In this document: positions 1-8,005 of the stretch, piece by piece | Numbering within the stretch: the first letter of the stretch is position 1 | How the letters are laid out: each line of letters opens with the position of its first letter | Virus record (IMG/VR): IMGVR_UViG_3300037090_000062 | Coordinates: 1-20,389 of that record | From: a virus | Strand: one strand, 5' to 3' | DNA: 20,389 nt | The notes under the pieces: generated by a model | Seen by the model: only the letters and a program-made list of their open reading frames with translations | Told to the model about the DNA's origin: nothing | Database searches by the model: none | Made by a program: the position numbers and the translations under genes

Positions 1-176
1 GAAGGTTCGTATTCTCTTGCGGTCTTCTTTTAATAGGATCATACTTAGGCTTTGAAAGTCCATAAATCACTAGAGCCAACATAAGTATAATACTATGGAA
101 AGTCCATCTTTTTATCTTTATCGTAACAACACCTGCACTTGCGGTCGCCACTAAAAAGTTTACTATTATAGTAATA
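1..176. other. AT-rich non-coding stretch with short repeats
   Basis: No convincing gene is seen here on either strand. The stretch is clearly richer in A/T than the coding regions. It holds a 10-base direct repeat (GAAAGTCCAT at 54-63 and 98-107), a TATAAT word at 86-91, and a 15-base palindrome with 7-base arms, TTACTAT at 160-166 and ATAGTAA at 168-174. A rightward promoter around TATAAT is possible but has no good -35 partner, so no promoter is called. The window edge cuts the region, so a gene ending just to the left cannot be excluded. Confidence 0.5.
152..174 (-). terminator. Possible weak intrinsic terminator of the minus-strand gene
   Basis: Read on the minus strand, the palindrome at 174-160 begins two bases after the stop codon of the minus-strand gene (TAG, 179-177) and is followed by a run of five T at 157-153. 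The stem is entirely A/T apart from one C-G pair in each arm, so it would be weak. Position and T run support the call; the low stem stability argues against it. Confidence 0.3.
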
Positions 177-1031
177 CTATCCGAGTAACCACCTCTGTTG
201 GCGTAACCCGCACGAAACAGGACGGTTAGCCGTCACCAGGGGTGCTAGTTCCGAGAACTCCTGCCCATAGCTCTGTGCCAATGACAAGTAAAGGGAGGAC
301 TTATTTATGTCCAAGCTGACCCCGTTCAAACTGTAGCTGAACTCGTCCGCCGCCCAGCGTGCGCCCTCGGCGGAAAGACACGACGCCGCAGCACCAATCG
401 CTGCAATCCTTCCCCAGTCCACTTGGATGTTGTCAAGGGTGTAGTTTGTGATGTTCATAGGGTTGTACCAGTTGAGCTTGGCGATGTTGATGTCAAGCAT
501 CCTCAGGATGGTGGAATCAAGCCAGATATACCCGACCCGACTGGTGTATCCTGCTACAACCTTACCAGGGGTCGGAGGGCGAAAATGGTAGTTACGGTCG
601 GGATTGGTGTCGCTCAGGAGTTCCCGGACATACATAATGGCCGGGGCATACTTGTTGGTGGTAACCGGGCGGGCAGCCATTATCGTGCTGGGTGCCTCAA
701 ATGCTGGGTCGATGGGGTCGATGAGCCTGTAAACGCCCCGCCAGAGCGTAGGGACCACCATACTGACCCAGTATGCCCCAGGCGAGCTACGGGCAGGCAC
801 CATCTTGGGCTGGCTCATGAGGACAAGGTCGCTCTCCGGGAGGGTATGCATATGATTCGGCTGCTCCAGGTCAAAGTCATACGCCCGCTGCCCTGCCGTA
901 GGCACCTTCTCGCTAAGCTGGAAGATGGAATAGGCGATGATGGCGGGGTCTATAAGCCCCCCGCTGGAGTTCCTGAGTAGTATGCTGAGGTCACCCGGTC
1001 CTAGTTTCTTATTCTGGGTCAATGTAATCAT
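177..1031 (-). CDS. Probable virion structural protein, function unknown
   Basis: This 284-residue protein is the only good minus-strand gene in the window. The ATG at 1031 is chosen over an upstream in-frame TTG because AGGAGAG (1041-1035, minus strand) sits just before it at normal spacing, and the TTG lies inside that site. No signal peptide or membrane segment is seen. The N-terminal part reads like a beta-rich domain (LGPGDLSILLRNSSGGLIDP, then YWVSMVVPTLWRGVYRL). The C-terminal half has an Ala-rich helix (AAIGAAASCLSAEGARWAAD) followed by FSYSLNGVSLDI, a pattern reminiscent of phage neck and head-completion proteins. I do not recognise a specific family. The gene is divergent from the zinc-ribbon and sheath genes, so it must have its own promoter in 1032-1159 or upstream. 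Structural role is inferred from context and composition. Confidence 0.7.
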   Translation of the reverse strand: MITLTQNKKLGPGDLSILLRNSSGGLIDPAIIAYSIFQLSEKVPTAGQRAYDFDLEQPNHMHTLPESDLVLMSQPKMVPARSSPGAYWVSMVVPTLWRGVYRLIDPIDPAFEAPSTIMAARPVTTNKYAPAIMYVRELLSDTNPDRNYHFRPPTPGKVVAGYTSRVGYIWLDSTILRMLDINIAKLNWYNPMNITNYTLDNIQVDWGRIAAIGAAASCLSAEGARWAADEFSYSLNGVSLDINKSSLYLSLAQSYGQEFSELAPLVTANRPVSCGLRQQRWLLG

Positions 1032-1159
1032 AGCCTCTCCTACCAAAAGAAACAGGTAGTCGTTCCGCCAGCCGGAAGCACAAAATGACTATGATTTGTA
1101 CTTTATAGGGACCACGGCAGAGGTTCTACCCCGTCCTGCGGACGGGTGAAGGGAAAGTC
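1032..1159. promoter_or_regulatory. Divergent intergenic region with leader hairpin
   Basis: This 128-base spacer separates divergent genes and should carry promoters for both. A perfect 7-bp stem, CCCGTCC (1130-1136) and GGACGGG (1140-1146) with loop TGC, ends just before the purine-rich GAAGGGAAAG that serves the 1160 start. No T run follows, so it is not a standard terminator. A smaller stem, TTCCG/CGGAA (1063-1067 and 1073-1077), lies in the leader of the minus gene. TTTATAGG at 1102-1109 is a weak -10-like word. Promoter positions are not resolved. Confidence 0.4.
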
Positions 1160-1549
1160 ATGGCAATTTATACGTTCGTGTGTGATAAGTGCAAAGCCCT
1201 CATAGAGGAGCTTATGCCGATGGCTACCGCCACTTTTGAAGACCGGTGCTGCCCCGTCAAGGACTGTGATGGGTGGTGCCACTATCATCTCAAGGGCGCA
1301 CCTGCCGTATCCACCAACAATATGTCAAAGCAGTCCTTTGACGTTACCGTGGGCAAAGACGCTGCCCAGCGGTGGGAGAAAATCAAGGCACGCCAAGAAG
1401 TCAGGAACAAGGTCAGACAGGAGACCGGGGAGAAGGCTCTAATCGCCACGAGCCACGAGTCTTATCGAACCTTGCCGGGGACCAAGCTCCGGGAGGTAGT
1501 CATACCGGAATCGGCGCAAGGGAGCATCGTTACTATTTCGGCAAAATAG
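1160..1549 (+). CDS. FmdB-like zinc-ribbon protein
   Basis: This 129-residue protein opens with MAIYTFVCDKCKALIEEL, the arrangement of FmdB-type putative regulatory zinc ribbons (short beta strand, CxxC near residues 8-11). A second Cys/His group follows at residues 30-43 (C30, C31, C36, C40, H41, H43), which is denser than the usual single CxxC. Residues 60-95 are charged and helical; the end is beta-like. FmdB-type proteins are common in phages but their role is mostly unknown; DNA, RNA or protein binding is possible. The ATG follows a purine-rich GAAGGGAAAG, and a stable hairpin lies just upstream. The next gene, the sheath, starts 95 bases downstream, so the two may be co-transcribed. Confidence 0.7.
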   Translation: MAIYTFVCDKCKALIEELMPMATATFEDRCCPVKDCDGWCHYHLKGAPAVSTNNMSKQSFDVTVGKDAAQRWEKIKARQEVRNKVRQETGEKALIATSHESYRTLPGTKLREVVIPESAQGSIVTISAK

Positions 1550-1644
1550 CCTTTGTTTGGAGTATAAATGGGGTAAGAAACTGACTTCCACCCCCCTTAA
1601 TTGAGAGCAAGAAACACGGCCACTCGCCGTCAAGGAGAATTGAC

Positions 1645-4600
1645 ATGGCACTATTCGGCAGCTATGCACCCCCCGGAGTCTACACAACAGTCCAGATAGC
1701 ACAGGCAGGGCAGCCACTTTTTGGTAACGCCCGCATCCCGGTAATCATCGGCGAGGGTCAGGAGTACTTCGAGCAGGACAACGTCGAAATGTTCCGTGGC
1801 TCAAGTGCCAGCGCCGACGAGCAGGTGGTGAACGAGAATATCTCGAACCAGGTGACCTCAATCACCAACAAGTTCAACACTACTTATCATCCTGTGACGA
1901 ACGGTTCCGGCAAAGGCGTGGTCACCGCCGACCCCAGCAAGGTGCAGATTGTCGTAGACGGCATCCCCGCTACGGTCATCTCCTTGGACGGAGCTACTGG
2001 TGACTTCACCACGGCTGAGCTTATCACTCCGGGTCAGAACGTGGAAATAAGTTACTACTTCAAGCGGGGCGACACTCTCATCCCCAATGAAAACGAGTCG
2101 GACCAAGTTCCCAGCTTTGCTGCGTTGACGATTTCGGATGTGTACAGCCCTCCCAACTCCATAATCATCAGCACCTCGCTCCCCGGCGTGACCGGAAATA
2201 GCGTGACGCTGGCCATCACCGACGACACACTGTCTTCGTCTCCAGGAACCGGCGTGCTTGACACGCAGGCTGTCTCCGGGGCAGGAACGGACGCCATCTC
2301 CATCGACATCGCCAAGGTCGGCGGCGGCAAGCGGACCCTCTTGGATATTTACCACCTTGTCACTGCCGGTATCCCGACGCTTGACGCCGGTTTCCTGATG
2401 GCGACCAAGCCTGCCGTTGACTCTCCTCCCGATATCATAGCAGCAACTACCATGTCGGCTACCCATCTTGCCGGTGGTCTCGGACCCAATACCAACAAAG
2501 TGTTCAAGGTTGAGCATGCCCCCATCGTGGACGGCACCAACGGCGGTGTCGTGACGACTGACCCGAATAAGGTTACGGTCTTCGTCAATGGCGTTAAGGT
2601 GGATGTCTCCGCAGTGGACGGGCTTTACGGGTATGTCACCCTGACCAACTCGGTGACTTTTCCCTCGACGGTGACCATCACTTACTACACTAACACCTAC
2701 CAGAATACCTCCGACATCATCCCCGCCCAGAACGTATCGGTCATCACTGAGGTCGGTCTCGGTCCTAACCGAGCAGACTTCGTCCAAGACACCGATTATG
2801 TCCTCGGCAAGGACTCCAACAAAAATAGCATCATCAACTGGGGAGCCAGCACCGTCACCTCTGTCGGTGCGACTACCACAGCGGCAACGCCGTTTGGTCC
2901 AACCGACATCGTGACCACTCTCGTTGACGAGCATGTCTACCTCCGTCTATGCGCCGGGGTGACGAACGGCAAGAACCTCGTATTCACCACCCCCGACAGC
3001 GTGGTGGACGGGAGCGGGCTGAGCGTAAACACCGACGACCCGACCAAGGTTGCGGTCTATATCGGCGTCAACCCCGTAGAGGCCTTGGAAGGCGGTGCCG
3101 TCCGGGTTATTGACCTTTCCGGCGATACCGGTAAGTTCACCCTTTACAACGCCCCGCTCTACGGGACCAACGTATACGCCAGCTATTACCGCAACACCCT
3201 GAATGACCATACCTATACAGCTACGGTCGTCACCCCCGGCATCTCCGGGCAGGGCACTTATACCCTGAAAGATGAGGTCGGGCGGGTCCTGCCGGTGGTC
3301 AGTTTTGATGCCACGGACAGTGTCATCACCGAGTCCGGTCCGTTCAACCAGACCGGCATCGTGTGGCCGTTTGCCTTCCCAGACTTGTATACCTCTCCGG
3401 GCGAAGTGGACGAGACCGTCACCCTTACGTTCCAAGACGACGGGTATACCAAGGACGTGGACCCCGGCGCTCAAGCCTACCTGAATACTCAAGGTCTTCT
3501 GTTCTTCTGCACCACTCCGGGCGACGGCGGCGATGCTATCACGGTTACCTTCAGCAATACGGGGAGCTTCGGTGTTGTAGTCATCGGAAATGCAATTGTC
3601 TTCAATGGTGTGACGACCACAAATCAAATCGTAACCCTAGTCGGGGCGGGCATCAGCACAACTTTCGGAACGGTCCTTACTCAGCTTGTGGAGACCGGAA
3701 CCGTTAGCACTGCCGCTGCCCTTCATCTGGCGGGAGGCGTTGACCCCACCAACCCACTGCCCTACTCTCTGCGTTATATCGTGACCTCCAGCAACCCTAA
3801 GGGGTCCGCAGGCGAGGGTTACCTTGACCAGACTTACATTGACAAGGCTACCGGGCTGAAGTTTACCATCGTGGCCCCACAGGATGCTCTGAACTACGGA
3901 TATACCACGCTTCCGACGCCCCAGTACAACCTCCAGCCGGGCGACACGCTGGTGTTCCAAGTCAGCAGTGAGGCGGTACGCTACACAGGCACAACCTATG
4001 TGCCCTATAGCCTTGCCGAGTCAAACAACCTCATCGCCATCGGCGGTCTCCAGACCGAGGTCATCACGACCTACGGTGCCAACGTCGGTGACACCGCCCT
4101 CGTGCAGACGTTCAACAAGTCCGGCAACAGCCCATTGGTCGGGGAATACTACTACACCTCCTTCCAGACCGCCAAGCAGCCCTCCGACTTTGCTGTCCAC
4201 ATGTACCAGAAGGGCTCGGATGCCTATAACGCCTACGGCGCTCCTAGCACCATCAACCGGGTGTCCCTCGGTATTCAGTTCATGGTCGGGAACGGGGCGC
4301 AGCAGTTTGGCGTCGTGCAGGTTCCGAAGCAGACTGGTCTCAACATCGCCTCGGACTCCAGTTTCATCGCTGCCATCCAGTCGCTCTTGCCCGCTCTACC
4401 TGGATTACAGACCAAGGCGAACGTCATCGTCCCGCTGAGCACCTCGACCACGGTGCATCAGTTCCTCAGCCGCCAGTTGATTACACAGGCTGGTCCGAGG
4501 AACAAGGGCGAGGCAATTGGGTTCGTCGGCTACAGCACCTTCACCGGCTATGCACAGGCGATGGCCAACGCACGGGCACTCTCGAACGCCCGCATGATTG

Positions 4601-5202
4601 CCATCGGTATGCCAGCGGCAGGGGTGCTGCTCACCAATACCCAGACGGCCCAGCAGACCGAGTATGCCGTGGACGGCAGCTTCATGGCAGCCGCCATGGC
4701 GGGACTCAACATCAACCCGTCCAACGATGTGGCCACCACGCTGACCAACCAGAACCTCGTCGGGTTCTCTCGCTTGCTCGTGCAGTACGACGACACGGTG
4801 ATGAACCAGATGGCGACAGCCGGGCTGGTCTGCCTGACCAATAACAACGGGGCGCTCAACATCCGCCACTACAAGAGCACCGACCCGAGCAACCCCATCA
4901 CGTCCGAGCCGACCTGCACAACCATCACGGACTATGTGGCACAGTTATTCCGCTCCGACATGAAGCAGTTCATCGGTCGCAAGCTGGTATCCGGTTTGGT
5001 CACGGACATAAACGTGGTTGCTAACGCACGCTTGCAGTCCTTGGCAAGCCCAACACCGGGTCAGATAATCAACGGTTACAACCCACCGAACGTGGTGCAA
5101 GACCCGACTGACCCCACGACGGTGGATGTGACTATAACTTTTCGGCCCGTCTTTTCGTTGCTGTATGTCAGCATTGTGTTCTCGGTGACTACGAGTCTTT
5201 AA
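1645..5202 (+). CDS. Contractile tail sheath protein, unusually long
   Basis: This 1185-residue protein is recognised as a tail sheath, the subunit that forms the contractile outer cylinder of myovirus tails. The N-terminus has the typical opening APPGVYTTVQ followed by ARIPVIIGEG. The C-terminal roughly 380 residues are sheath-like: a helical stretch with ANARALSNARMIAIGMPAAG, then LVGFSRLLVQYDD, FRSDMKQFIGRKLVSG and a terminal beta hairpin VDVTITFRPVFSLLYVSI. Many sheaths have 450-700 residues; the extra length lies in residues about 80-760, which are Thr/Val/Gly-rich and beta-like, with three copies of a 60-75 residue module and a second repeated module. These probably decorate the outer surface of the tail. 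The start ATG follows AGGAGA at good spacing. A G/C-rich hairpin follows the stop. Confidence 0.9.
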   Translation: MALFGSYAPPGVYTTVQIAQAGQPLFGNARIPVIIGEGQEYFEQDNVEMFRGSSASADEQVVNENISNQVTSITNKFNTTYHPVTNGSGKGVVTADPSKVQIVVDGIPATVISLDGATGDFTTAELITPGQNVEISYYFKRGDTLIPNENESDQVPSFAALTISDVYSPPNSIIISTSLPGVTGNSVTLAITDDTLSSSPGTGVLDTQAVSGAGTDAISIDIAKVGGGKRTLLDIYHLVTAGIPTLDAGFLMATKPAVDSPPDIIAATTMSATHLAGGLGPNTNKVFKVEHAPIVDGTNGGVVTTDPNKVTVFVNGVKVDVSAVDGLYGYVTLTNSVTFPSTVTITYYTNTYQNTSDIIPAQNVSVITEVGLGPNRADFVQDTDYVLGKDSNKNSIINWGASTVTSVGATTTAATPFGPTDIVTTLVDEHVYLRLCAGVTNGKNLVFTTPDSVVDGSGLSVNTDDPTKVAVYIGVNPVEALEGGAVRVIDLSGDTGKFTLYNAPLYGTNVYASYYRNTLNDHTYTATVVTPGISGQGTYTLKDEVGRVLPVVSFDATDSVITESGPFNQTGIVWPFAFPDLYTSPGEVDETVTLTFQDDGYTKDVDPGAQAYLNTQGLLFFCTTPGDGGDAITVTFSNTGSFGVVVIGNAIVFNGVTTTNQIVTLVGAGISTTFGTVLTQLVETGTVSTAAALHLAGGVDPTNPLPYSLRYIVTSSNPKGSAGEGYLDQTYIDKATGLKFTIVAPQDALNYGYTTLPTPQYNLQPGDTLVFQVSSEAVRYTGTTYVPYSLAESNNLIAIGGLQTEVITTYGANVGDTALVQTFNKSGNSPLVGEYYYTSFQTAKQPSDFAVHMYQKGSDAYNAYGAPSTINRVSLGIQFMVGNGAQQFGVVQVPKQTGLNIASDSSFIAAIQSLLPALPGLQTKANVIVPLSTSTTVHQFLSRQLITQAGPRNKGEAIGFVGYSTFTGYAQAMANARALSNARMIAIGMPAAGVLLTNTQTAQQTEYAVDGSFMAAAMAGLNINPSNDVATTLTNQNLVGFSRLLVQYDDTVMNQMATAGLVCLTNNNGALNIRHYKSTDPSNPITSEPTCTTITDYVAQLFRSDMKQFIGRKLVSGLVTDINVVANARLQSLASPTPGQIINGYNPPNVVQDPTDPTTVDVTITFRPVFSLLYVSIVFSVTTSL
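1882..3198 (+). repeat. Three diverged copies of a beta module within the sheath
   Basis: Protein-level repeats lie at sheath residues about 80-141 (1882-2067), 286-352 (2500-2700) and 446-518 (2980-3198). Each copy has the order: small Gly/Asn-rich turn; DP(S/N/T)KV; a strand with VDG, VNG or IGV; (S/D)G-x-(T/Y)G; a final strand ending in (S/T)YY. Recurring words are TADPSKVQIVVDG, TTDPNKVTVFVNG and DDPTKVAVYIG. The copies are clearly diverged at DNA level, so the duplication is old. Confidence 0.75.
2179..3756 (+). repeat. Two copies of a second module in the sheath ending in HLAGG
   Basis: Sheath residues about 179-284 (2179-2496) and 624-704 (3514-3756) both begin with a PG-x-GG/GN turn and a hydrophobic strand (GNSVTLAITDD; GDAITVTFSNT). 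Both end in an Ala-rich helix running into HLAGG (HLAGGLGPNTN; HLAGGVDPTNP). The middle parts are poorly conserved. This looks like a second duplicated surface domain interleaved with the first repeat family. Confidence 0.6.
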
Positions 5203-5207
5203 TTACA

Positions 5208-5243
5208 TGAGGAGGGGAAGGGTAATGACTCTTCCCCTCCTCA
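5208..5243 (+). other. Long GC-rich hairpin after the sheath gene
   Basis: Bases 5208-5220 (TGAGGAGGGGAAG) pair perfectly with 5231-5243 (CTTCCCCTCCTCA) to give a 13-bp stem. A G-T pair and a G-C pair extend it inward to a TAATGA loop. It starts six bases after the sheath stop. No T run follows, so it is not a classical intrinsic terminator. It could limit read-through, protect the 3' end of sheath mRNA or mark a processing site. Confidence 0.7.
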
Positions 5244-5258
5244 AACTAAGGTGGCATA

Positions 5259-5723
5259 ATGCAGGTAAATCCTGTCATAACCCAAGCGAACGGCGTTATC
5301 AGCATCCGCTTACAGGCTTTGTTCATCGGCGACCCTGACGACGCTACAGATAAGGCGTTGATTGCGGCATATGGCGACCCACAGGTTTCCCTCGTAGGGA
5401 ACGGAACCTTTATAACCCCCCTGCCTGGGTCCAGCCCCTCTGTCAACTTCAGCTTTACCTTCCCGACCAGCGAGTATTTCGTCGGGATAACCACTCAGAT
5501 GTCCGGCAAGACGATCAAGTTCATGACCTCGCTGCCCAGCACGCCGCCGCTATGTAACCCGAACAGTTCGGCACCTCAGCAGGGTCCACTGGATTGCCTT
5601 ACTATGTATCCGGCGTATGCGCTGGAGGCGTGGTACGCGGCGATGGTAAACTCAATCACCGCCGCCCTGACGGCGCTCAGGAACCTGTCACTGGTTCCGT
5701 CACTTCCGCCAGTCGATATTTAG
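5259..5723 (+). CDS. Hypothetical protein, probable tail-associated
   Basis: This 154-residue protein has no family I can name. It begins with beta-like sequence (VISIRLQALFIG), has a Gly/Pro/Ser-rich middle, FSFTFPTSEYFVG near residues 63-75, two Cys in a PLCNPNSS...DCLTMYP segment, and ends in an Ala-rich amphipathic helix (AWYAAMVNSITAALTALRNL). There is no signal peptide or convincing membrane span. The ATG follows AAGGTGG, a modest ribosome-binding site. It is separated from the sheath by a hairpin and its stop codon TAG overlaps the AGGAGA site of the next gene, which implies co-translation with that gene. Position just after the sheath suggests a tail role, but this is inference only. 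Confidence 0.65.
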   Translation: MQVNPVITQANGVISIRLQALFIGDPDDATDKALIAAYGDPQVSLVGNGTFITPLPGSSPSVNFSFTFPTSEYFVGITTQMSGKTIKFMTSLPSTPPLCNPNSSAPQQGPLDCLTMYPAYALEAWYAAMVNSITAALTALRNLSLVPSLPPVDI

Positions 5724-5732
5724 GAGAGAAGG

Positions 5733-8003
5733 ATGAAATCCAAGCTCATCAACCGCCGTAAGAAGGCCACCGTGCTGGTCAGCCCGAAGACGCTCAGGAC
5801 GGCCATCCAGGAGGGAAAGAACATCATTCCAATCCTCCAGTCCACGAAGGACCCAAAGGCACAGCAGCTTATGAAGGCCGTCCAATGGCTCGAACGGGTG
5901 GAGAAGTCCCCCATGGGGAGAACCAACTTGGATGACCAAGCATACCCGCAGTATGCCCGAACAGTCCAGCAGTATGTGCGATGGATAAGCCAGCTTGCGG
6001 GAACCTTCCGTAAAAGCACCAACATGGAGCAGACCGAAGTACCGGAGGCTGCCATGCAAGTAGCCTCGGTGGGGTCTGACCCGTGGGTGACAGACAGGGA
6101 CGAGAAGTCGGAGGCTAAGATGCCTGAAAAGGCAGAGGTACCTCGTTTGGCAGCACAGAAAAAGATAGCCCAGCCGGGAGTCCAGCCGGGAATTCCTCCC
6201 AGCGCTCCTCCTCCCCCCAAGGGCATGGGAGCACCTTCATCGGGCGCACCGCAGGCGGTAGCGCCGGGGACGGCACCGGCCGCCTCTGGTCCCGCCTCCG
6301 CCCCAGGAACGGCACCCGCACCCGTGAAGCAGGCTCCCCCTGTCACACGGGCAGGGAACGGAGACATCAACGCTGACTTGAAGCAGATGGGCAGCGAGAC
6401 CCTTGCCAATATCGTCTCGGCCGTAGCCAAGAACGTGGAACTCAATGACAAGGCGGCATATGACTTTATGGAAGCACTTAGCAGGGAACTGAAAGGACGC
6501 CCCGTGGAAATGCAACAGGCAACAGGAACCAGAGCAGCATCCATGAAGAAGGCGTTGAGCCTCTATGATGGCAACAGGACAGCCACAGGCGAGATGACGC
6601 AGTCGGAAGCCGATAACCCCGAGGAGTGGCCCATCCACCATGCCATCGCCCAGGCGGTCGGCGGCAAGGTCAAGGCATTTGACGTGTACCAAGGACCCTA
6701 CATCCTCATCGGCTCGGAGATTCGTGACCAGGGCGTCTATGCGCCAGCAACCCCGATGGCGGGAACCGTCCGTCTCTGGGTACAGGCAGAAGGGGACGGA
6801 GGGCTGTTCACCGTCTACAACGAGGATAACAAGCAGCAGAGTGAGCCGTTCCCGTGGGACGACGAGGCTGCCGCAATCGAGGCCGCCAAGGGTGTCCTCG
6901 GGGAAGGTGGGGAAGAGGCTGAGATGGAGAACCTTTGCATGGCCAGTCTGAAGCTTGCCGGAATAGAAGAAAGAAACTCGTTCGGGGATACCGAGGTCAC
7001 CACGGACAGTGGTCTCCAAGGCTGGAAGGGGCGTCTCCAGAACGGCTATGCAGACTTCGAGGAGTTCGCATCCTACGCCGGGATGTATGGTCTTGCCGAG
7101 CGTCTTGGGTTCCAGAGTGCCGAGGAGGCTTGGGAGGCAAATCCTACAGTTCAAGGCTCTGTCAACCCTTCTGACTTCCGGGTCGCCAGTGTCAAGACCG
7201 CCGTCACTCCTCCTGGCATCAGCGAGGAGACGGCCCACGAAATCAAGGACGAGTACCCTGGTGAGAAGGACAAGGCCTACGCCACGATGTGGTCAATTCA
7301 CAACAAGAAGAAGGACAAGAAGGGAACCTTCCGTGAGAGGCTAGCCTATCTCCATCGGGAGCTTGACGCCTATGTTCTCAAGATGGCGGCCGGGTCGGAG
7401 GGAAGCTCTTGGTTCGTGGAAAACCAAGACACGATGGATGTGAAAGACGGCGACAAAAATGTGAAGGAAATCGCCGAGGCCCACGGGCTGGAGGACGAGG
7501 GTCCGGTCAAGCTGGAGCGCCCTGAGACCAAGCTGCCCATCACCCTGAACGGGAGCAAGAATGCCGCCGAGGAGATGAGGGCGACCAAGGCCTTGAAGCA
7601 GGTGGAGAAGCTCTCCGACCGGCTCAAGGAGATGTACCTCGACGCCAAGGAGATAACCAACGCCAATGATTCCCGCCCCGTGCGGGAGGCAGTGGAGGCT
7701 ATCTATCGGGCATACAACCAGCTCGGACAGGCCGCCAAGGTCCTTGGAAAGCAACAGATGCAGGAAGATGCCGAGGAGGAAGCCTTAAAGGTGAAAGGTA
7801 AGGACGGGAAGAAGAAGGGCAGTCTGCTGGACGGGCTGGTCTTAGCGACGGAGGATGACGATGACGATGATGAGGTAACGTGTGAAGGGTGCGGAAAGCC
7901 TCATACCAATCGGCACGGTGGGTATGTCTCCGAGTTTTGCAAAGCGTGTGAGAAGAAGGACGAGGCGGGAAAGAAGAAGACCAAGTTTAAGACCAAAGAG
8001 TAG
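5733..8003 (+). CDS. Large Pro/Ala-rich multidomain protein with C-terminal zinc knuckle
   Basis: This 756-residue protein is of unknown function and probably virion-associated. In order it has: a basic N-terminus (KSKLINRRKKA) and helices to about residue 95; a low-complexity Pro/Ala/Gly linker (about 147-206); a helical segment (210-275); a possible small beta domain (about 300-375, with YILIGSEIRDQGVYAP and GTVRLWVQAEGDGG); acidic and helical stretches; a segment around 492-528 with VKTAVTPPGISEETAHEIKD and KAYATMWSIHNKK, a helical motif I associate with phage structural proteins; a helical segment about 610-680; an Asp run (708-713); and a zinc-type cluster CEGCGKPH...FCKAC at 717-739 before a Lys-rich tail. 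The start follows AGGAGAGAAGG. The next gene, an endonuclease, begins two bases after its stop. A scaffold, internal head or tail-assembly role is possible; none is demonstrated. Confidence 0.75.
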   Translation: MKSKLINRRKKATVLVSPKTLRTAIQEGKNIIPILQSTKDPKAQQLMKAVQWLERVEKSPMGRTNLDDQAYPQYARTVQQYVRWISQLAGTFRKSTNMEQTEVPEAAMQVASVGSDPWVTDRDEKSEAKMPEKAEVPRLAAQKKIAQPGVQPGIPPSAPPPPKGMGAPSSGAPQAVAPGTAPAASGPASAPGTAPAPVKQAPPVTRAGNGDINADLKQMGSETLANIVSAVAKNVELNDKAAYDFMEALSRELKGRPVEMQQATGTRAASMKKALSLYDGNRTATGEMTQSEADNPEEWPIHHAIAQAVGGKVKAFDVYQGPYILIGSEIRDQGVYAPATPMAGTVRLWVQAEGDGGLFTVYNEDNKQQSEPFPWDDEAAAIEAAKGVLGEGGEEAEMENLCMASLKLAGIEERNSFGDTEVTTDSGLQGWKGRLQNGYADFEEFASYAGMYGLAERLGFQSAEEAWEANPTVQGSVNPSDFRVASVKTAVTPPGISEETAHEIKDEYPGEKDKAYATMWSIHNKKKDKKGTFRERLAYLHRELDAYVLKMAAGSEGSSWFVENQDTMDVKDGDKNVKEIAEAHGLEDEGPVKLERPETKLPITLNGSKNAAEEMRATKALKQVEKLSDRLKEMYLDAKEITNANDSRPVREAVEAIYRAYNQLGQAAKVLGKQQMQEDAEEEALKVKGKDGKKKGSLLDGLVLATEDDDDDDEVTCEGCGKPHTNRHGGYVSEFCKACEKKDEAGKKKTKFKTKE

Positions 8004-8005
8004 CT

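Noticed and set aside
1858-2934. Long minus-strand open frame of 358 residues opposite the sheath gene
   Set aside because: It lies wholly within the sheath gene, has an Arg/Gly/Asp/His-rich composition typical of an antisense frame, and has no ribosome-binding site or family pattern.
6237-7238. Minus-strand open frame of 333 residues opposite the 756-residue gene
   Set aside because: It is antisense to a convincing gene, with no domain pattern and the Cys/Leu/Arg-rich composition of a shadow frame.
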